Shown here: positions 8,550 through 16,273 of the stretch, in pieces | Position numbering within the stretch: position 1 is the first letter of the stretch | Layout of the letters: each line of letters opens with the position of its first letter | Assembly: GCF_020667845.1 (NCBI RefSeq) | Contig: NZ_JAFMPQ010000044.1 | Coordinates: 1-35,720 of the forward strand | DNA length: 35,720 nucleotides | Direction: 5' to 3' | Origin: Cognatishimia sp. F0-27 | Lineage (GTDB): Bacteria; Pseudomonadota; Alphaproteobacteria; Rhodobacterales; Rhodobacteraceae | Position numbers and translations under genes: made by a program | The notes under the pieces: generated by a model | The model's input: only the letters and a program-made list of their open reading frames with translations | What the model was told of the DNA's origin: nothing | The model's database searches: none

Positions 8550-9299
8550 CTAAAGCGCGTTTGTGAAGGTGATCACGGGCCATTCGCTCTGACGAATGGC
8601 CGATTTGGCCATCCACCCCACAGCCTCTCCGAAGGAGGCGCGGCACCAGTATCCGTCAGAGGCGCGCAAACACGCGTCGATCGTCAATTCTGCTCCCGGC
8701 GGCACGGTTCCGATGATCGGTGCGTCCCGCCGCGGCTGGTTCCGCACGTTAAGCGTGGTGAGGATTGAGATATTTGCGGCACCCTCTTCAAATTCCGGCG
8801 GGCGCGTTTCCGGTGTCTTGGCGCATTCGGCTGTATATCCGACATAGTAACAGCCATGTTTGCGCAATGCCGCGGTCAGAGCAATTGTGTCCGGATTACC
8901 ATTTGCGCGTTCGACAATCATGGCGCCGGGATCCACTGACAGCTCACCGGTCAAGCGGGTCGGCACACCCCCAAGCGCTGCGAGCGTCGCGCCATCAGAG
9001 GTCAGAACAGCGATCTTGCCGTCCACGATTTTCCACGCACTGGCCTGGCTCACAGCGTCGATGCAGTTCCGGGTGACAAGAGACCGCCTCGGATTATCCT
9101 GAGGCTCATCCTTGATCGCTTCAGATTGCAGGACCAACTGGCACGTTGATCCGTTGGAACCGAAGGACGAGTCAAAGACAAACCATTCCCCCGAGAATGC
9201 ATTCACAACCTCGGTCTGGGACTGGGCTGCGACCGCGCCAGACCAAACACTTGCAGCAGAGACAGCCGCCAACAGCCAACGTGCCACTTTGCTCTTCAT
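8550..9299 (-). CDS. Secreted Inh-like (AprI-type) plus SH3 domain protein at the end of the csg operon
   Basis: A signal peptide (MKSKVARWLLAA...GAVAA, cleaved near residue 25) leads into two modules. Residues about 34-120 resemble the Inh/AprI/Omp19 family of small beta-barrel metalloprotease inhibitors. They show FSGEWFVFDSS, STCQLVLQSE with C53, RNCID with C79 (the expected disulfide pair), W89, then the DGKIAVLTSDGATLAAL strand pair and LTGEL. Residues about 176-236 form a bacterial SH3 domain (LTTLNVRNQPRRDAPIIGTVPPGAEL ends with YWCRASFGEAVGWM, in outline). ATG 9299 lies 17 bases after the csgH stop; a GTG at 9320 overlapping that stop is an alternative. Being last in the operon suggests a periplasmic or surface job in curli assembly or protection of fibres from proteases; that is inference. 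The Inh call rests on motif spacing only. Confidence 0.65.
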   Translation of the reverse strand: MKSKVARWLLAAVSAASVWSGAVAAQSQTEVVNAFSGEWFVFDSSFGSNGSTCQLVLQSEAIKDEPQDNPRRSLVTRNCIDAVSQASAWKIVDGKIAVLTSDGATLAALGGVPTRLTGELSVDPGAMIVERANGNPDTIALTAALRKHGCYYVGYTAECAKTPETRPPEFEEGAANISILTTLNVRNQPRRDAPIIGTVPPGAELTIDACLRASDGYWCRASFGEAVGWMAKSAIRQSEWPVITFTNAL

Positions 9300-9316
9300 C
9301 GTTCTCACTCGCCTTG

Positions 9317-9700
9317 TCACTCTTTGTCGTCGGGATAGTCAAATACGCTGTCATGGCTATGAATGATGCCATTTTCATTGCGAAGGATCAGGGTCACATG
9401 CACCGATCCTGGCGCTCGGATCGAGGTTTTGATCTGACCAAAGGCTTCGAAGGCCCCCGCCCTTGTCTCAATGTCGCGGGTTTGACGGATGATTGCGCTG
9501 CCGCTCGCATCCTGTTTTTCCAGCAGCAACTCGGCTTTTACGGGGCCAGGGTCTGTGCCCTCGACGCTCGCTGCGACAATCAAGGTCTCGTCTTCCACAG
9601 TGAAATCGACATGCCCGATTCCGCTTGCCCAGGCATTGGACGCCACCAAAAAGGCTGCGCCGAACCACATCCAGAACTCATGACCGACCCGCCGGACCAT
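9317..9700 (-). CDS. csgH: CsgH, periplasmic curli chaperone (CsgC-like)
   Basis: This 127-residue protein has a signal peptide ending SNAWA (about residue 25) and a single Ig-like beta-sandwich sequence. It runs from HVDFTVEDETLIVAASVEG through GPVKAELLLEKQDASG and IIRQTRDIE to VHVTLILRNENG. That pattern and size fit CsgH, the alphaproteobacterial counterpart of CsgC that keeps curlin subunits from forming amyloid in the periplasm. The start ATG 9700 has GGGG at a 6-base distance; a GTG at 9718 would run into the preceding stop. It sits directly after two curlin genes and before the Inh/SH3 gene, as expected for an assembly factor co-transcribed with its clients. Confidence 0.75.
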   Translation of the reverse strand: MVRRVGHEFWMWFGAAFLVASNAWASGIGHVDFTVEDETLIVAASVEGTDPGPVKAELLLEKQDASGSAIIRQTRDIETRAGAFEAFGQIKTSIRAPGSVHVTLILRNENGIIHSHDSVFDYPDDKE

Positions 9701-9714
9701 GTGAAACCCCGAAA

Positions 9715-10437
9715 TCACGGCGTGGTGATCGAACGCTGCACGATAGTCACCGCGCCACCGCCCGTGCTGAACACGTTTGCGGGCACGACAGAAGACACAT
9801 TGTTGCCCTCCACGGTGTAAGAGACCACTGCATTATCGAGCGCAGAAACCGACAGCTCTGTCTGGTTGCCGTCTCCGATTTGCGCCAGAATGCCGCCAGC
9901 GTCACGTCCTTCCACAGAGACGCTGCCTGTGTTGCTGTCGCCGTTTTGAAGCAGGCCGCCGAAGGCGCTGCTTCCGGCTATAGTAAGATTACCTGAATTT
10001 CCGCTGCCAAACTGCGCGACGAGGGTTGTTGCGAAGTCTCCGCCAGACACGATGATGGCCGAGTTCGAGCTTCCATCCTGCAAAAGGCCCGCGCGACCGC
10101 CCGTGCCGGAGACCGTGATGTTGCCCGTGTTCCCGGAGCCGGTTTGCAGAGCGCCGCCCGAGGTGTCGAATTCGAGAGGGATGTTCACCAGCGCAAGCGG
10201 AGCGTCGGCCGCGGGTCCGGTGGTCGCAGCGACGGGCGGGACAATAACCGGGTTGCTGACAAGCACACCGGATACGACGGAATCGTCGGCAAGGGATTGG
10301 TCGATGATCAGTGTATTGCCGACGCTCAGAGTATCAGGTGCGGATTGCGTGACAATTATCGCATTATTATCCGCTTGTGCGAGATACGGAAAACCCGCCG
10401 TGACCGCTGTCAAAGGAATGATCAATAGGTTTCGCAT
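9715..10437 (-). CDS. Curlin-repeat protein (240 aa)
   Basis: ATG 10437 is preceded by GGAGGG at 8 bases. A signal peptide (MRNLLIIPLTAVTAGF...LAQA, about 22 residues) is followed by a ~90-residue linker containing VIVPPVAATTGPAADAP. Then come five curlin-like units such as ALQTGSGNTGNITV, LLQDGSSNSAIIV, VAQFGSGNSGNLTI, LLQNGDSNTGSVSV and LAQIGDGNQTELSV. The Q-x-G-x-x-N spacing is that of CsgA/CsgB. The tail after the repeats (SYTVEGNNVSSVV...TIVQRSITTP) is not repetitive. It is probably a secreted amyloid subunit. Whether it is the major or a minor fibre component cannot be read from sequence. The gene lies 28 bases after the CsgB-like gene and 14 bases before csgH. Confidence 0.8.
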   Translation of the reverse strand: MRNLLIIPLTAVTAGFPYLAQADNNAIIVTQSAPDTLSVGNTLIIDQSLADDSVVSGVLVSNPVIVPPVAATTGPAADAPLALVNIPLEFDTSGGALQTGSGNTGNITVSGTGGRAGLLQDGSSNSAIIVSGGDFATTLVAQFGSGNSGNLTIAGSSAFGGLLQNGDSNTGSVSVEGRDAGGILAQIGDGNQTELSVSALDNAVVSYTVEGNNVSSVVPANVFSTGGGAVTIVQRSITTP

Positions 10438-10465
10438 TAATATACCCTCCGACTGGAAAGTATCA

Positions 10466-10942
10466 TCAATCCTGCTGAATGACCACTCTGTTCTCTGCTC
10501 CCGACATGGAAACGGATGCGATATTTCCACTACTTCCTTGTTTGATTACAACATCTTGAGATCGCCCCGCAAGAAACAGGCCGAGCTGATTGGACACGCC
10601 GGTTTGTGACACCGCAAATCGATGGTCCGTTCCGAGAATCGAGAGTTCCGCGAGATGGTTCCAGCCCGACTGCAGAATACGGCCGGCCTCAATTCGCGAA
10701 AGCCCTGATCTCGTCGAGGCGGGATCATCCTCAAACACCACTCTACTGCCCGAAGCGCTGCCCTGATCGATCAAGAGAGTGTTCGGCACAGCATTCTGCG
10801 CCGACGGAAGCAACAAAGTGTTTTCATGTGTCGCGAGCCCGCTGCTTTCGGAAAGAGCAACAGCCGGCGCCAAAATGAGCCAGGTCGCAACAATGAGCCA
10901 GCCAAAAAACAGGCGGTCAGTCACATGGTTTGTGTGGATCAT
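10466..10942 (-). CDS. CsgB-like curlin (nucleator candidate)
   Basis: The protein has 158 residues. Residues about 11-31 (LFFGWLIVATWLILAPAVAL) form a signal peptide. The C-terminal half has curlin-type units (RILQSGWNHLAELSI, AVSQTGVSNQLGLFL, VIKQGSSGNIASVSM) and ends ENRVVIQQD. The few, less regular repeats with charged residues and its place ahead of a second curlin gene recall CsgB, the surface nucleator of E. coli curli, but sequence alone cannot settle this. ATG 10942 has no good Shine-Dalgarno site. The 34 bases of stem plus loop directly upstream form a perfect hairpin that ends two bases before the ATG and would hide any ribosome site. Confidence 0.7.
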   Translation of the reverse strand: MIHTNHVTDRLFFGWLIVATWLILAPAVALSESSGLATHENTLLLPSAQNAVPNTLLIDQGSASGSRVVFEDDPASTRSGLSRIEAGRILQSGWNHLAELSILGTDHRFAVSQTGVSNQLGLFLAGRSQDVVIKQGSSGNIASVSMSGAENRVVIQQD

Positions 10943-10944
10943 CG

Positions 10945-10984
10945 TGGTGTCTTTTGCTTCCTAACGTGGAAGCAAAAGACACCA
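10945..10984 (-). promoter_or_regulatory. Perfect 17-bp hairpin abutting the CsgB-like start codon
   Basis: TGGTGTCTTTTGCTTCC, a 6-base spacer (TAACGT) and its exact complement GGAAGCAAAAGACACCA form a perfect 17-bp inverted repeat. On the minus strand it lies after the csgG terminator and stops two bases before the ATG at 10942. No T-run follows, so it is not a standard terminator. It could be an mRNA structure gating translation, an RNase-resistant 5' end for the curlin mRNA, or a DNA operator. Confidence 0.6.
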
Positions 10985-11022
10985 TCAGGTCTTAAAACGC
11001 GTTTAAGCCCACAGTGTTTTCT

Positions 11023-11047
11023 GAAAAACCCGCTTCGCGTGCGGTTT
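11023..11047 (-). terminator. Terminator at the end of csgG
   Basis: On the minus strand, AAACCGC, loop ACGCGAA and GCGGGTTTTTC form a stem with one bulged base and a T-run. It overlaps the csgG stop codon. It could partly uncouple csgFG from the downstream curlin genes. Confidence 0.65.
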
Positions 11048-12098
11048 AACCCAAGGCCTCTTCCGAGGAGCCTGCAGGCGGGGGCGCGGGCGGTTTTGGT
11101 GCTGCCTGCGGTCGCGGAGCCTGCTGAACACGAACAACTGGGGCCCGCGCCACGCGCGTGCGCACACGCGGCCTTGTCTGAGGAATAACCCCGAGGCGCG
11201 ATTTCGGAGGCGTGGCATAGCCGGCAGAGGCCGGGATGTCGTCGTTGAAGAGTTGTTTGCGGTAATTGTCGATATAGACCTGCTGAAAGCCCTTGTCCTT
11301 GAAGCCCCAGATCTGGCGCATCGCGCCCTCCGCAATCAACGCAAGAACCGCCTTTTCGATCGCCTGTTCCACCGCGATCTGCTTGGGTTCGTTCGTTGCA
11401 ATTCCGGTCTCCACCTCAAGGAGCTTGTCGAGTTCGACATAGCGGAAGACATCGCCCTGCGTCCGGAAGGAGGCAATCGGTTTGCGCACCAGCACGTTCG
11501 CCAGAACCTCGCCAGTCGAGGTCGAGATCGCGCGCAGGTTCACGGTGACAACATCGTATTTCCACTCGGTATTGGCGCCGATCCCAAGATACCGGGCGCC
11601 GAAACCACCTGTCTCGATGTTGGTATCATACCCAACAATGCCGCCGCTGATGATGATATCGGCATGCATCAGAGGACCAAGCACGGACGGATCGACAGAC
11701 TGCTCGCCGCGATACTGCTCGCGCATGCGTTCGATGATCTGACGTTCCTGGACGACAGATTGCAGACTGGCGCGGTCCAGCACCGAGAACCAGCTGCCGT
11801 TTCCGGTATCCTGCAGCGCCTTTATGAGCAGCGGCGCTCCGGCCTGGGTCACGGCTCTCGACAGGGATTGCACGTTGTCGCGCTCTTTGTATTGACCGGT
11901 CAGATCCGGGAACTCGTAGACAGCAACGATTTTGCGCGAGGTTGGCGGAGCGACGGCCCGCAAGGCACGGTTCTGCTCGGTGATTTCACCCACGCTTGCA
12001 AGCTGTGGCCCTTCGTAGATCCGCTGAATATCGCATCCGGCGAGAAAGGCCGTGGCGCCAATGACCGCAACCAGCTTTCGAAAGGTTATTGATTTCAT
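11046..12098 (-). CDS. csgG: CsgG, curli secretion channel lipoprotein
   Basis: MKSITFRKLVAVIGATAFLAGC is a lipoprotein signal with the acylated Cys at residue 22; the ATG at 12098 is chosen for this reason over an upstream GTG at 12122. The body matches CsgG: KIVAVYEFPDLTGQYK, then FSVLDRASLQSVVQERQIIE, IISGGIVGYDTNIETGG, ARYLGIGANTEW, VNLRAISTSTGEVL and VFRYVELDKLLEVETGIATNEP. CsgG forms a nonameric outer-membrane pore that exports curlins. Two things are odd. The segment holding the E. coli constriction residues Tyr51, Asn55 and Phe56 reads KERDNVQSLSRAV here, with Ser-Leu where Asn-Phe is expected. The protein (350 aa) also has a ~55-residue C-terminal tail rich in Pro, Arg and Ala that the 277-residue E. 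coli protein lacks. It lies 70 bases after csgF. Confidence 0.93.
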   Translation of the reverse strand: MKSITFRKLVAVIGATAFLAGCDIQRIYEGPQLASVGEITEQNRALRAVAPPTSRKIVAVYEFPDLTGQYKERDNVQSLSRAVTQAGAPLLIKALQDTGNGSWFSVLDRASLQSVVQERQIIERMREQYRGEQSVDPSVLGPLMHADIIISGGIVGYDTNIETGGFGARYLGIGANTEWKYDVVTVNLRAISTSTGEVLANVLVRKPIASFRTQGDVFRYVELDKLLEVETGIATNEPKQIAVEQAIEKAVLALIAEGAMRQIWGFKDKGFQQVYIDNYRKQLFNDDIPASAGYATPPKSRLGVIPQTRPRVRTRVARAPVVRVQQAPRPQAAPKPPAPPPAGSSEEALG

Positions 12099-12168
12099 GG
12101 CCGTTTCTGCCCGCTCATTCACAAGGTTTGATCGTTATCCAAAATCCGGACACCCGGCGTGCCTGCCA

Positions 12169-12642
12169 TCAATTGGTTACCAATTGCGGGACGGTGATTG
12201 TCGTCGTCGTCCCCGCAATGACATCCACGATATTGAGCGTAATCGAATCCGTCGTCCGCTCGAAAGTGATCGTGGTATCGCCGAATTCGACCCGCCCGCT
12301 GTCCTGAGGGTCCGTCCCGAAGATCGCCTCGGTCACCTCTGAGGCCAGTGCCGAAAGCAAACGGCTTTCCAGCTGCCTCACGAACAGCTCGGCGCGCGCG
12401 TCGGTCTCGCTTTCCCCGGTATCCACGCTCCCTCTGCCAGACCCGGAGCTATCGTCAAAGTCGCGTGCGGTCGCATTGCGTTGCGCATTGGCGATCGACA
12501 GAAGAAAACCGCCATTGCCGGGATTGCCGCCAAAACTCGGATTGCGTGGTTGGTAAGTCAATTCGCCGGCAATCGCGGTGCCGGCGGTTATTGCCACACC
12601 GACGGAGGCACTGATGAGCACTGAAGTATAACGGGTCAACAA
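12169..12642 (-). CDS. csgF: CsgF, curli assembly factor
   Basis: After a signal peptide (MLTRYTSVLISASVGVAITAG, cleaved near TAIA) the mature N-terminus reads GELTYQPRNPSFGGNPGNGG. It is very close to the CsgF peptide that plugs into the CsgG pore and makes its second constriction. The following FLLSIANAQ is also conserved. The C-terminal part (VEFGDTTITFERTTDSITLNIVDVIAGTTTTITVPQL) matches the CsgF beta-sheet domain that links nucleation to the pore. A Ser/Gly/Asp-rich linker of about 30 residues makes it somewhat longer than the E. coli protein. The start is a TTG at 12642 with GAGGGA at 8 bases; no ATG fits. It is first in the operon csgF-csgG-curlins-csgH. Confidence 0.93.
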   Translation of the reverse strand: MLTRYTSVLISASVGVAITAGTAIAGELTYQPRNPSFGGNPGNGGFLLSIANAQRNATARDFDDSSGSGRGSVDTGESETDARAELFVRQLESRLLSALASEVTEAIFGTDPQDSGRVEFGDTTITFERTTDSITLNIVDVIAGTTTTITVPQLVTN

Positions 12643-13014
12643 TTCAAAATTCCCTCGCCTAACGCAAAGAGCCGGTACAATAACTCAGGCTTTGCTTACT
12701 CTAGGTCAAAATGAGCGCCTATTCGACAGTCCACCATTAAAGAAACGCCAAATCGCGTCCAATTGGCAACGGCGCACGCCTCCTCGCTCTTTAGCTAACT
12801 CGATTCCCCTCTGCGCTCAATCCCGATTGTCATGCCCGGGACAGCGCAGCACGTGGGGCTCAGCATCGCAAGCGGCAGGAGCCGGACCCGCGCCGCCCTC
12901 GATGGCAGAGAGGCATGCCGCTGGCTCCCGACTACGCCCGCATTTTTGCACAGCACCGCGTTGCTCATGCGTGCCCTCACTGGCGCTGAGACGGCAAAAC
13001 CGCCTTGGCCCTGA
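12643..13014. other. Intergenic region upstream of csgF; presumed csg operon promoter
   Basis: No gene is seen in these 372 bases between csgF and the end of the transporter gene, both leftward. Bases 12643-12760 are comparatively AT-rich and are the likely place of the csg promoter. No clear -35/-10 pair or known operator was recognised. Confidence 0.4.
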
Positions 13015-14898
13015 TCAGTATAGCAAGTTCATGACCGCGAGCGACACCACGAGAAACAGGATTGTCATGATGCCGCCGCTCTTGATGAAATCCGTCACCT
13101 TGTACCCCGCGGGCCCCATGATGAGCGCATTGACCTGATGGGTGGGGATCAGGAACGAGTTGGAGGTGGAGATGGCAACCGTCAGCGCGAAAAGCGCCGG
13201 GTCGCCTCCGGCCGCCACTGCGATCGACACCGCAAGCGGCACCAGCAACACGGTCGCCCCCACATTCGACATGATCAGCGTGAAGACCGTCGCAAGTATG
13301 GCAAGCCCTGCCTGCAGGGACCAGATCGGCCAGCCATCAAGCAGCACAAGGATTTCCTGTGCGATCCAACCCGCCGTACCCGAGGTTTGCACGGCCTGTC
13401 CAAGGGGAATTAGGCTGGCGAGCAAGAACACCGTGCTCCAGCTTACCGCCTCATAGGCATCGTCGATATCGAGGACTCCCGTCAGGATCATGCCCACGGC
13501 CCCGGTCAGCAGACATAGCGACAGCCGCAAATCGGTCAGGAGGATCAAGCCCAACGCGATCGCAAAGAACAGGATCGCCCAGCCGACCTTGGTCGGACGC
13601 AGCTCTTCTTGCGGGTAATCGGTTGTCACCACAACAAAATCCCGGTTGCGGCTCAACCGTGTCAGCGCATCCCATGTCGACAGGATCACGAGTGTATCGC
13701 CTGCGCGGAAAGGCACCTCGCCAATCTGTGTCGGCTCGTGGTCTTCGGTGGCAACGAGCGACAGAGTTTCCTCGCCGCGGTGGATGGCAAGCATGCTCGC
13801 GCCATATGTTTTTCGGAACACAAGGTCATGCGCGCATTTCCCGATAACCGATGATCCCGGCGGAATGACAATCTCGGCCACGCCGGATTTTGTTGGGGCG
13901 TAGTCTTCGGCGAACACATCAAGCCGATCGTGCAGCACAAAACCCGCATCGCGCGCCATGTGCTCAACCTCCTTGCGACGCCCGAGCACGGCGAGCCGAC
14001 AGGGTGTTGTAATCTTTGTCTGGATCACCGGCGCAAAGAACGTGCGCCCGCGATAGGCGCTTCCGATGATGTAGACGTGGTATTTCTGAATCACATCGTC
14101 AAAGGTTTGCCCGGCGACCGGATGCCCGTCTGGAATGGTGATCTCGAAGATGTCGGTTTTCAGCCCGTAGATCTGTTTGAGATAGTCTTTCATCGGCGTG
14201 CCGCTCGTGGCATCGCCGCCTTTTTGCACCCCGGGCAACACCCAGCGCCCGAAGAACACAAAATACAGAATACCGGTCGTCACGAGACACACACCGATCG
14301 GTGTGACGGAAAACAGCCCGAAGGGCGGCATCTGTGTCTCGGGCGGCAAGGATTGGTTCGCCGAAGCGATCAGATCGTTGAGCAATATCAGCGGTGACGA
14401 GCCCACCATCGTGAGCGTGCCCCCGAGGATGGCACAAAACCCCATCGGCATGAGCAGTCGGCTCAACGGCAAATTCGTGCGCACCGCAATCCGGCTCACG
14501 ACGGGCAGAAAAAGCGCCGCCGCGCCCACATTCTGCATGAAGGACGAAATGACCCCCACCGTCCCGGAAATAATCGGAACGATCCGGGCTTCGGACTTGC
14601 CGCCATGCTTGAGGATAAGGGCTGCGACCTTGCTCATCAGACCGGTCTTGTCGAGACCTGCACCGATAATCATGACCGCAATGATCGACACCACCGCATT
14701 CGACGCCAAACCATCGAAGAGCTGGCTGACATCGGCCAGAGATCCCAAGCCCGGCAGTTGGCTGAGCAGACCGAGCAAAACCATGACCAGGATCGCGGCA
14801 AAATCGATCCGCACCACCTCCGACACAAACAGGACGACGGTGAAAAGCAGCAGGCCGAGCACGACCATCATCTCGACCGTGAGGTGGATCGTCTCCAA
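13015..14898 (-). CDS. SLC13/DASS-family anion transporter with two RCK_C (TrkA-C) domains
   Basis: This 627-residue membrane protein has hydrophobic helices in residues 1-235, including VSIIAVMIIGAGLDKTGLM and SSFMQNVGAAALFLPVV. A soluble insert of about residues 245-405 follows, with two RCK_C-like units (FEITIPDGHPVAGQTFDDV and AEIVIPPGSSVIGKCAHDLVF...VPFRAGDTLVIL). A second membrane half then runs to the C-terminus with MSNVGATVLLVPLA and TSNSFLIPTHQVNALI. The paired SNxGA/QNVGA and TxNS motifs belong to the DASS transporters of sulfate, dicarboxylates or related anions; the insert usually marks SLC13-like permeases of the YfbS/SLT type. The substrate is not decidable. Translation starts at TTG 14898, supported by AGGAGA five bases upstream. 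Confidence 0.9.
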   Translation of the reverse strand: METIHLTVEMMVVLGLLLFTVVLFVSEVVRIDFAAILVMVLLGLLSQLPGLGSLADVSQLFDGLASNAVVSIIAVMIIGAGLDKTGLMSKVAALILKHGGKSEARIVPIISGTVGVISSFMQNVGAAALFLPVVSRIAVRTNLPLSRLLMPMGFCAILGGTLTMVGSSPLILLNDLIASANQSLPPETQMPPFGLFSVTPIGVCLVTTGILYFVFFGRWVLPGVQKGGDATSGTPMKDYLKQIYGLKTDIFEITIPDGHPVAGQTFDDVIQKYHVYIIGSAYRGRTFFAPVIQTKITTPCRLAVLGRRKEVEHMARDAGFVLHDRLDVFAEDYAPTKSGVAEIVIPPGSSVIGKCAHDLVFRKTYGASMLAIHRGEETLSLVATEDHEPTQIGEVPFRAGDTLVILSTWDALTRLSRNRDFVVVTTDYPQEELRPTKVGWAILFFAIALGLILLTDLRLSLCLLTGAVGMILTGVLDIDDAYEAVSWSTVFLLASLIPLGQAVQTSGTAGWIAQEILVLLDGWPIWSLQAGLAILATVFTLIMSNVGATVLLVPLAVSIAVAAGGDPALFALTVAISTSNSFLIPTHQVNALIMGPAGYKVTDFIKSGGIMTILFLVVSLAVMNLLY

Positions 14899-15288
14899 AA
14901 CCGTCTCCTGAACGCGTCCATTTTCACGCCCGGACAGCCCCGGGCATCACTGCGCGTGCGATGCGCCTGTCTTGATGACTGCGCGCTGCACCGCTTTTCT
15001 GCTATATCACAAAACCGATCATGTGGTGCCTCTTGATGCGCCGCTTCTGCCTCAGAGCGCTGAAACCTTGTGCTGTGTGCCGTCATCACCGCCTTTGCGA
15101 CGCGCCAGCCCTGAATGCCCGGCGCCCAACCGCGGCTGGTTCGCAACAATCGGCTTGCTATCCTGCGCGCGGACTGGTCGTCTGCCCCCTGACGACTAGG
15201 TCGCACCGAAGTTGTGGGGGGCATCACAAACCAGTCTCACGCAGCGCGGTATTCTTGCACCGCGAAAATGGCACCAGGGCAGAGACCA
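14899..15288. other. Divergent intergenic region
   Basis: These 390 bases separate the leftward transporter from the next rightward gene and hold no convincing coding frame. They must contain both promoters. TATATCA near 15002 could be a -10 element, but no matching -35 was identified with confidence. Confidence 0.35.
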
Positions 15289-16032
15289 ATGACGCGGACA
15301 ATCCTTATCATGGGCAGCGCACCGGACGTGATAGCCTGTCGCGCCATTGGCCGGTCGCAGCTGGACGCCATCGTTGCGATCAACAACGCATGGAGCGTTC
15401 GCGACGATTGGGACTACCATATCGCACCGGATGACTTCCCTGCTGAACGCGGGCCGGGGCCGCTCCGACCGGGCCAAGTTGCGATCGGGTCGGAAACCTA
15501 TGTGCCCGCAAACAACCGTTTTGGCGGGATCGTGTATGCCGGCGGCACCATGGCCTTTACCGCGGGATATTGGGCGCTGGATGCGCTGAGACCGTCCGCC
15601 ATGATCTTTGCCGGATGCAACATGGTCTATCCACCTTCGGGCCGGACGCATTTCTACGGCTCAGGAACGGCAGATCCTCTGCGCCAGGATGTGACCCTGC
15701 GCAATCTCGAAGCCAAGTCAGCCCGACTCATGGCCCATGCGGCGCGCAGGGGATGTGCCTGCTACCGTTTGCCCAGCGCCAAAAGCCGCACATTGTTTCC
15801 CCCGATCCGTATCGAACAGGTGGGGGTTCATCACACGGCACCGCTTGCAGTCGACGAGGACCGCTTCGCGGCTGTCATCGAGGCCGAGAAAAGGGCGCAG
15901 TATTTTGTCGAGTCCGGGCGCTATTGGGACGAACAAGACCAATTCTCGACCGAACAGATCGACAGGATCGATGCGCTTTGGCTTCAGGCGGTCCAGACGC
16001 ACCCCCCCGTCACCGCGTCGCAGGAAGTCTGA
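15289..16032 (+). CDS. Unidentified protein with a GSAPD N-terminal loop, possibly glycosyltransferase-like
   Basis: The product has 247 residues from ATG 15289, preceded by GGGCAGAGA; upstream in-frame codons do not improve the start. It opens with TRTILIMGSAPDVIACRAI and DAIVAINNAWSVRDDWDYHIAPDDFP. A beta-strand, a glycine loop and then an 'I-x-x-N' line recall the GNGPSL and 'F-R-x-N' start of GT42 sialyltransferases and DUF115 proteins. Further on are GTMAFTAGYWALDAL, IFAGCNMVYP and THFYGSGTADPL, then LRNLEAKSARLMAHAARRG, a pattern reminiscent of the 'G-x-D' and helix segments of that fold. No signal peptide or membrane segment is visible. The relationship is a weak, motif-level guess; the protein should be treated as of unknown function. 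It stands alone between two leftward genes. Confidence 0.6.
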   Translation: MTRTILIMGSAPDVIACRAIGRSQLDAIVAINNAWSVRDDWDYHIAPDDFPAERGPGPLRPGQVAIGSETYVPANNRFGGIVYAGGTMAFTAGYWALDALRPSAMIFAGCNMVYPPSGRTHFYGSGTADPLRQDVTLRNLEAKSARLMAHAARRGCACYRLPSAKSRTLFPPIRIEQVGVHHTAPLAVDEDRFAAVIEAEKRAQYFVESGRYWDEQDQFSTEQIDRIDALWLQAVQTHPPVTASQEV

Positions 16033-16215
16033 TATCCGTGTCATATACGCGGCTTGGCGACGTTCGAACGCCTTGCCCCGGCTTCCGCGCGGCGCAACAC
16101 ACGCGTGTCACGAGGCAAGAGGCTTCCGGCCTGCCCGGAGAGCCGCAGTGGCCGGAGTCACGGGGCACGGTTCAGGACACAAACATTGCGGAAACGCCCC
16201 GGCCCCGTTCCCAAC

Positions 16216-16250
16216 CAAAAGACCCGCCGACATTCTCTGCCGACGGGTCT
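16216..16250 (-). terminator. Rho-independent terminator of the Asp-rich RTX-like gene
   Basis: On the minus strand, AGACCCGTCGGCA, a GAGAA loop and TGTCGGCGGGTCTTTTGG form a 12-bp stem with one wobble pair and a short T-run, about 24 bases beyond the stop at 16274. Confidence 0.8.
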
Positions 16251-16273
16251 CAAGATACGCGCGCAGACTGGCG

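Noticed and set aside
11253-12092. 279-codon open frame on the plus strand
   Set aside because: Antisense of csgG, which is clearly the coding strand.
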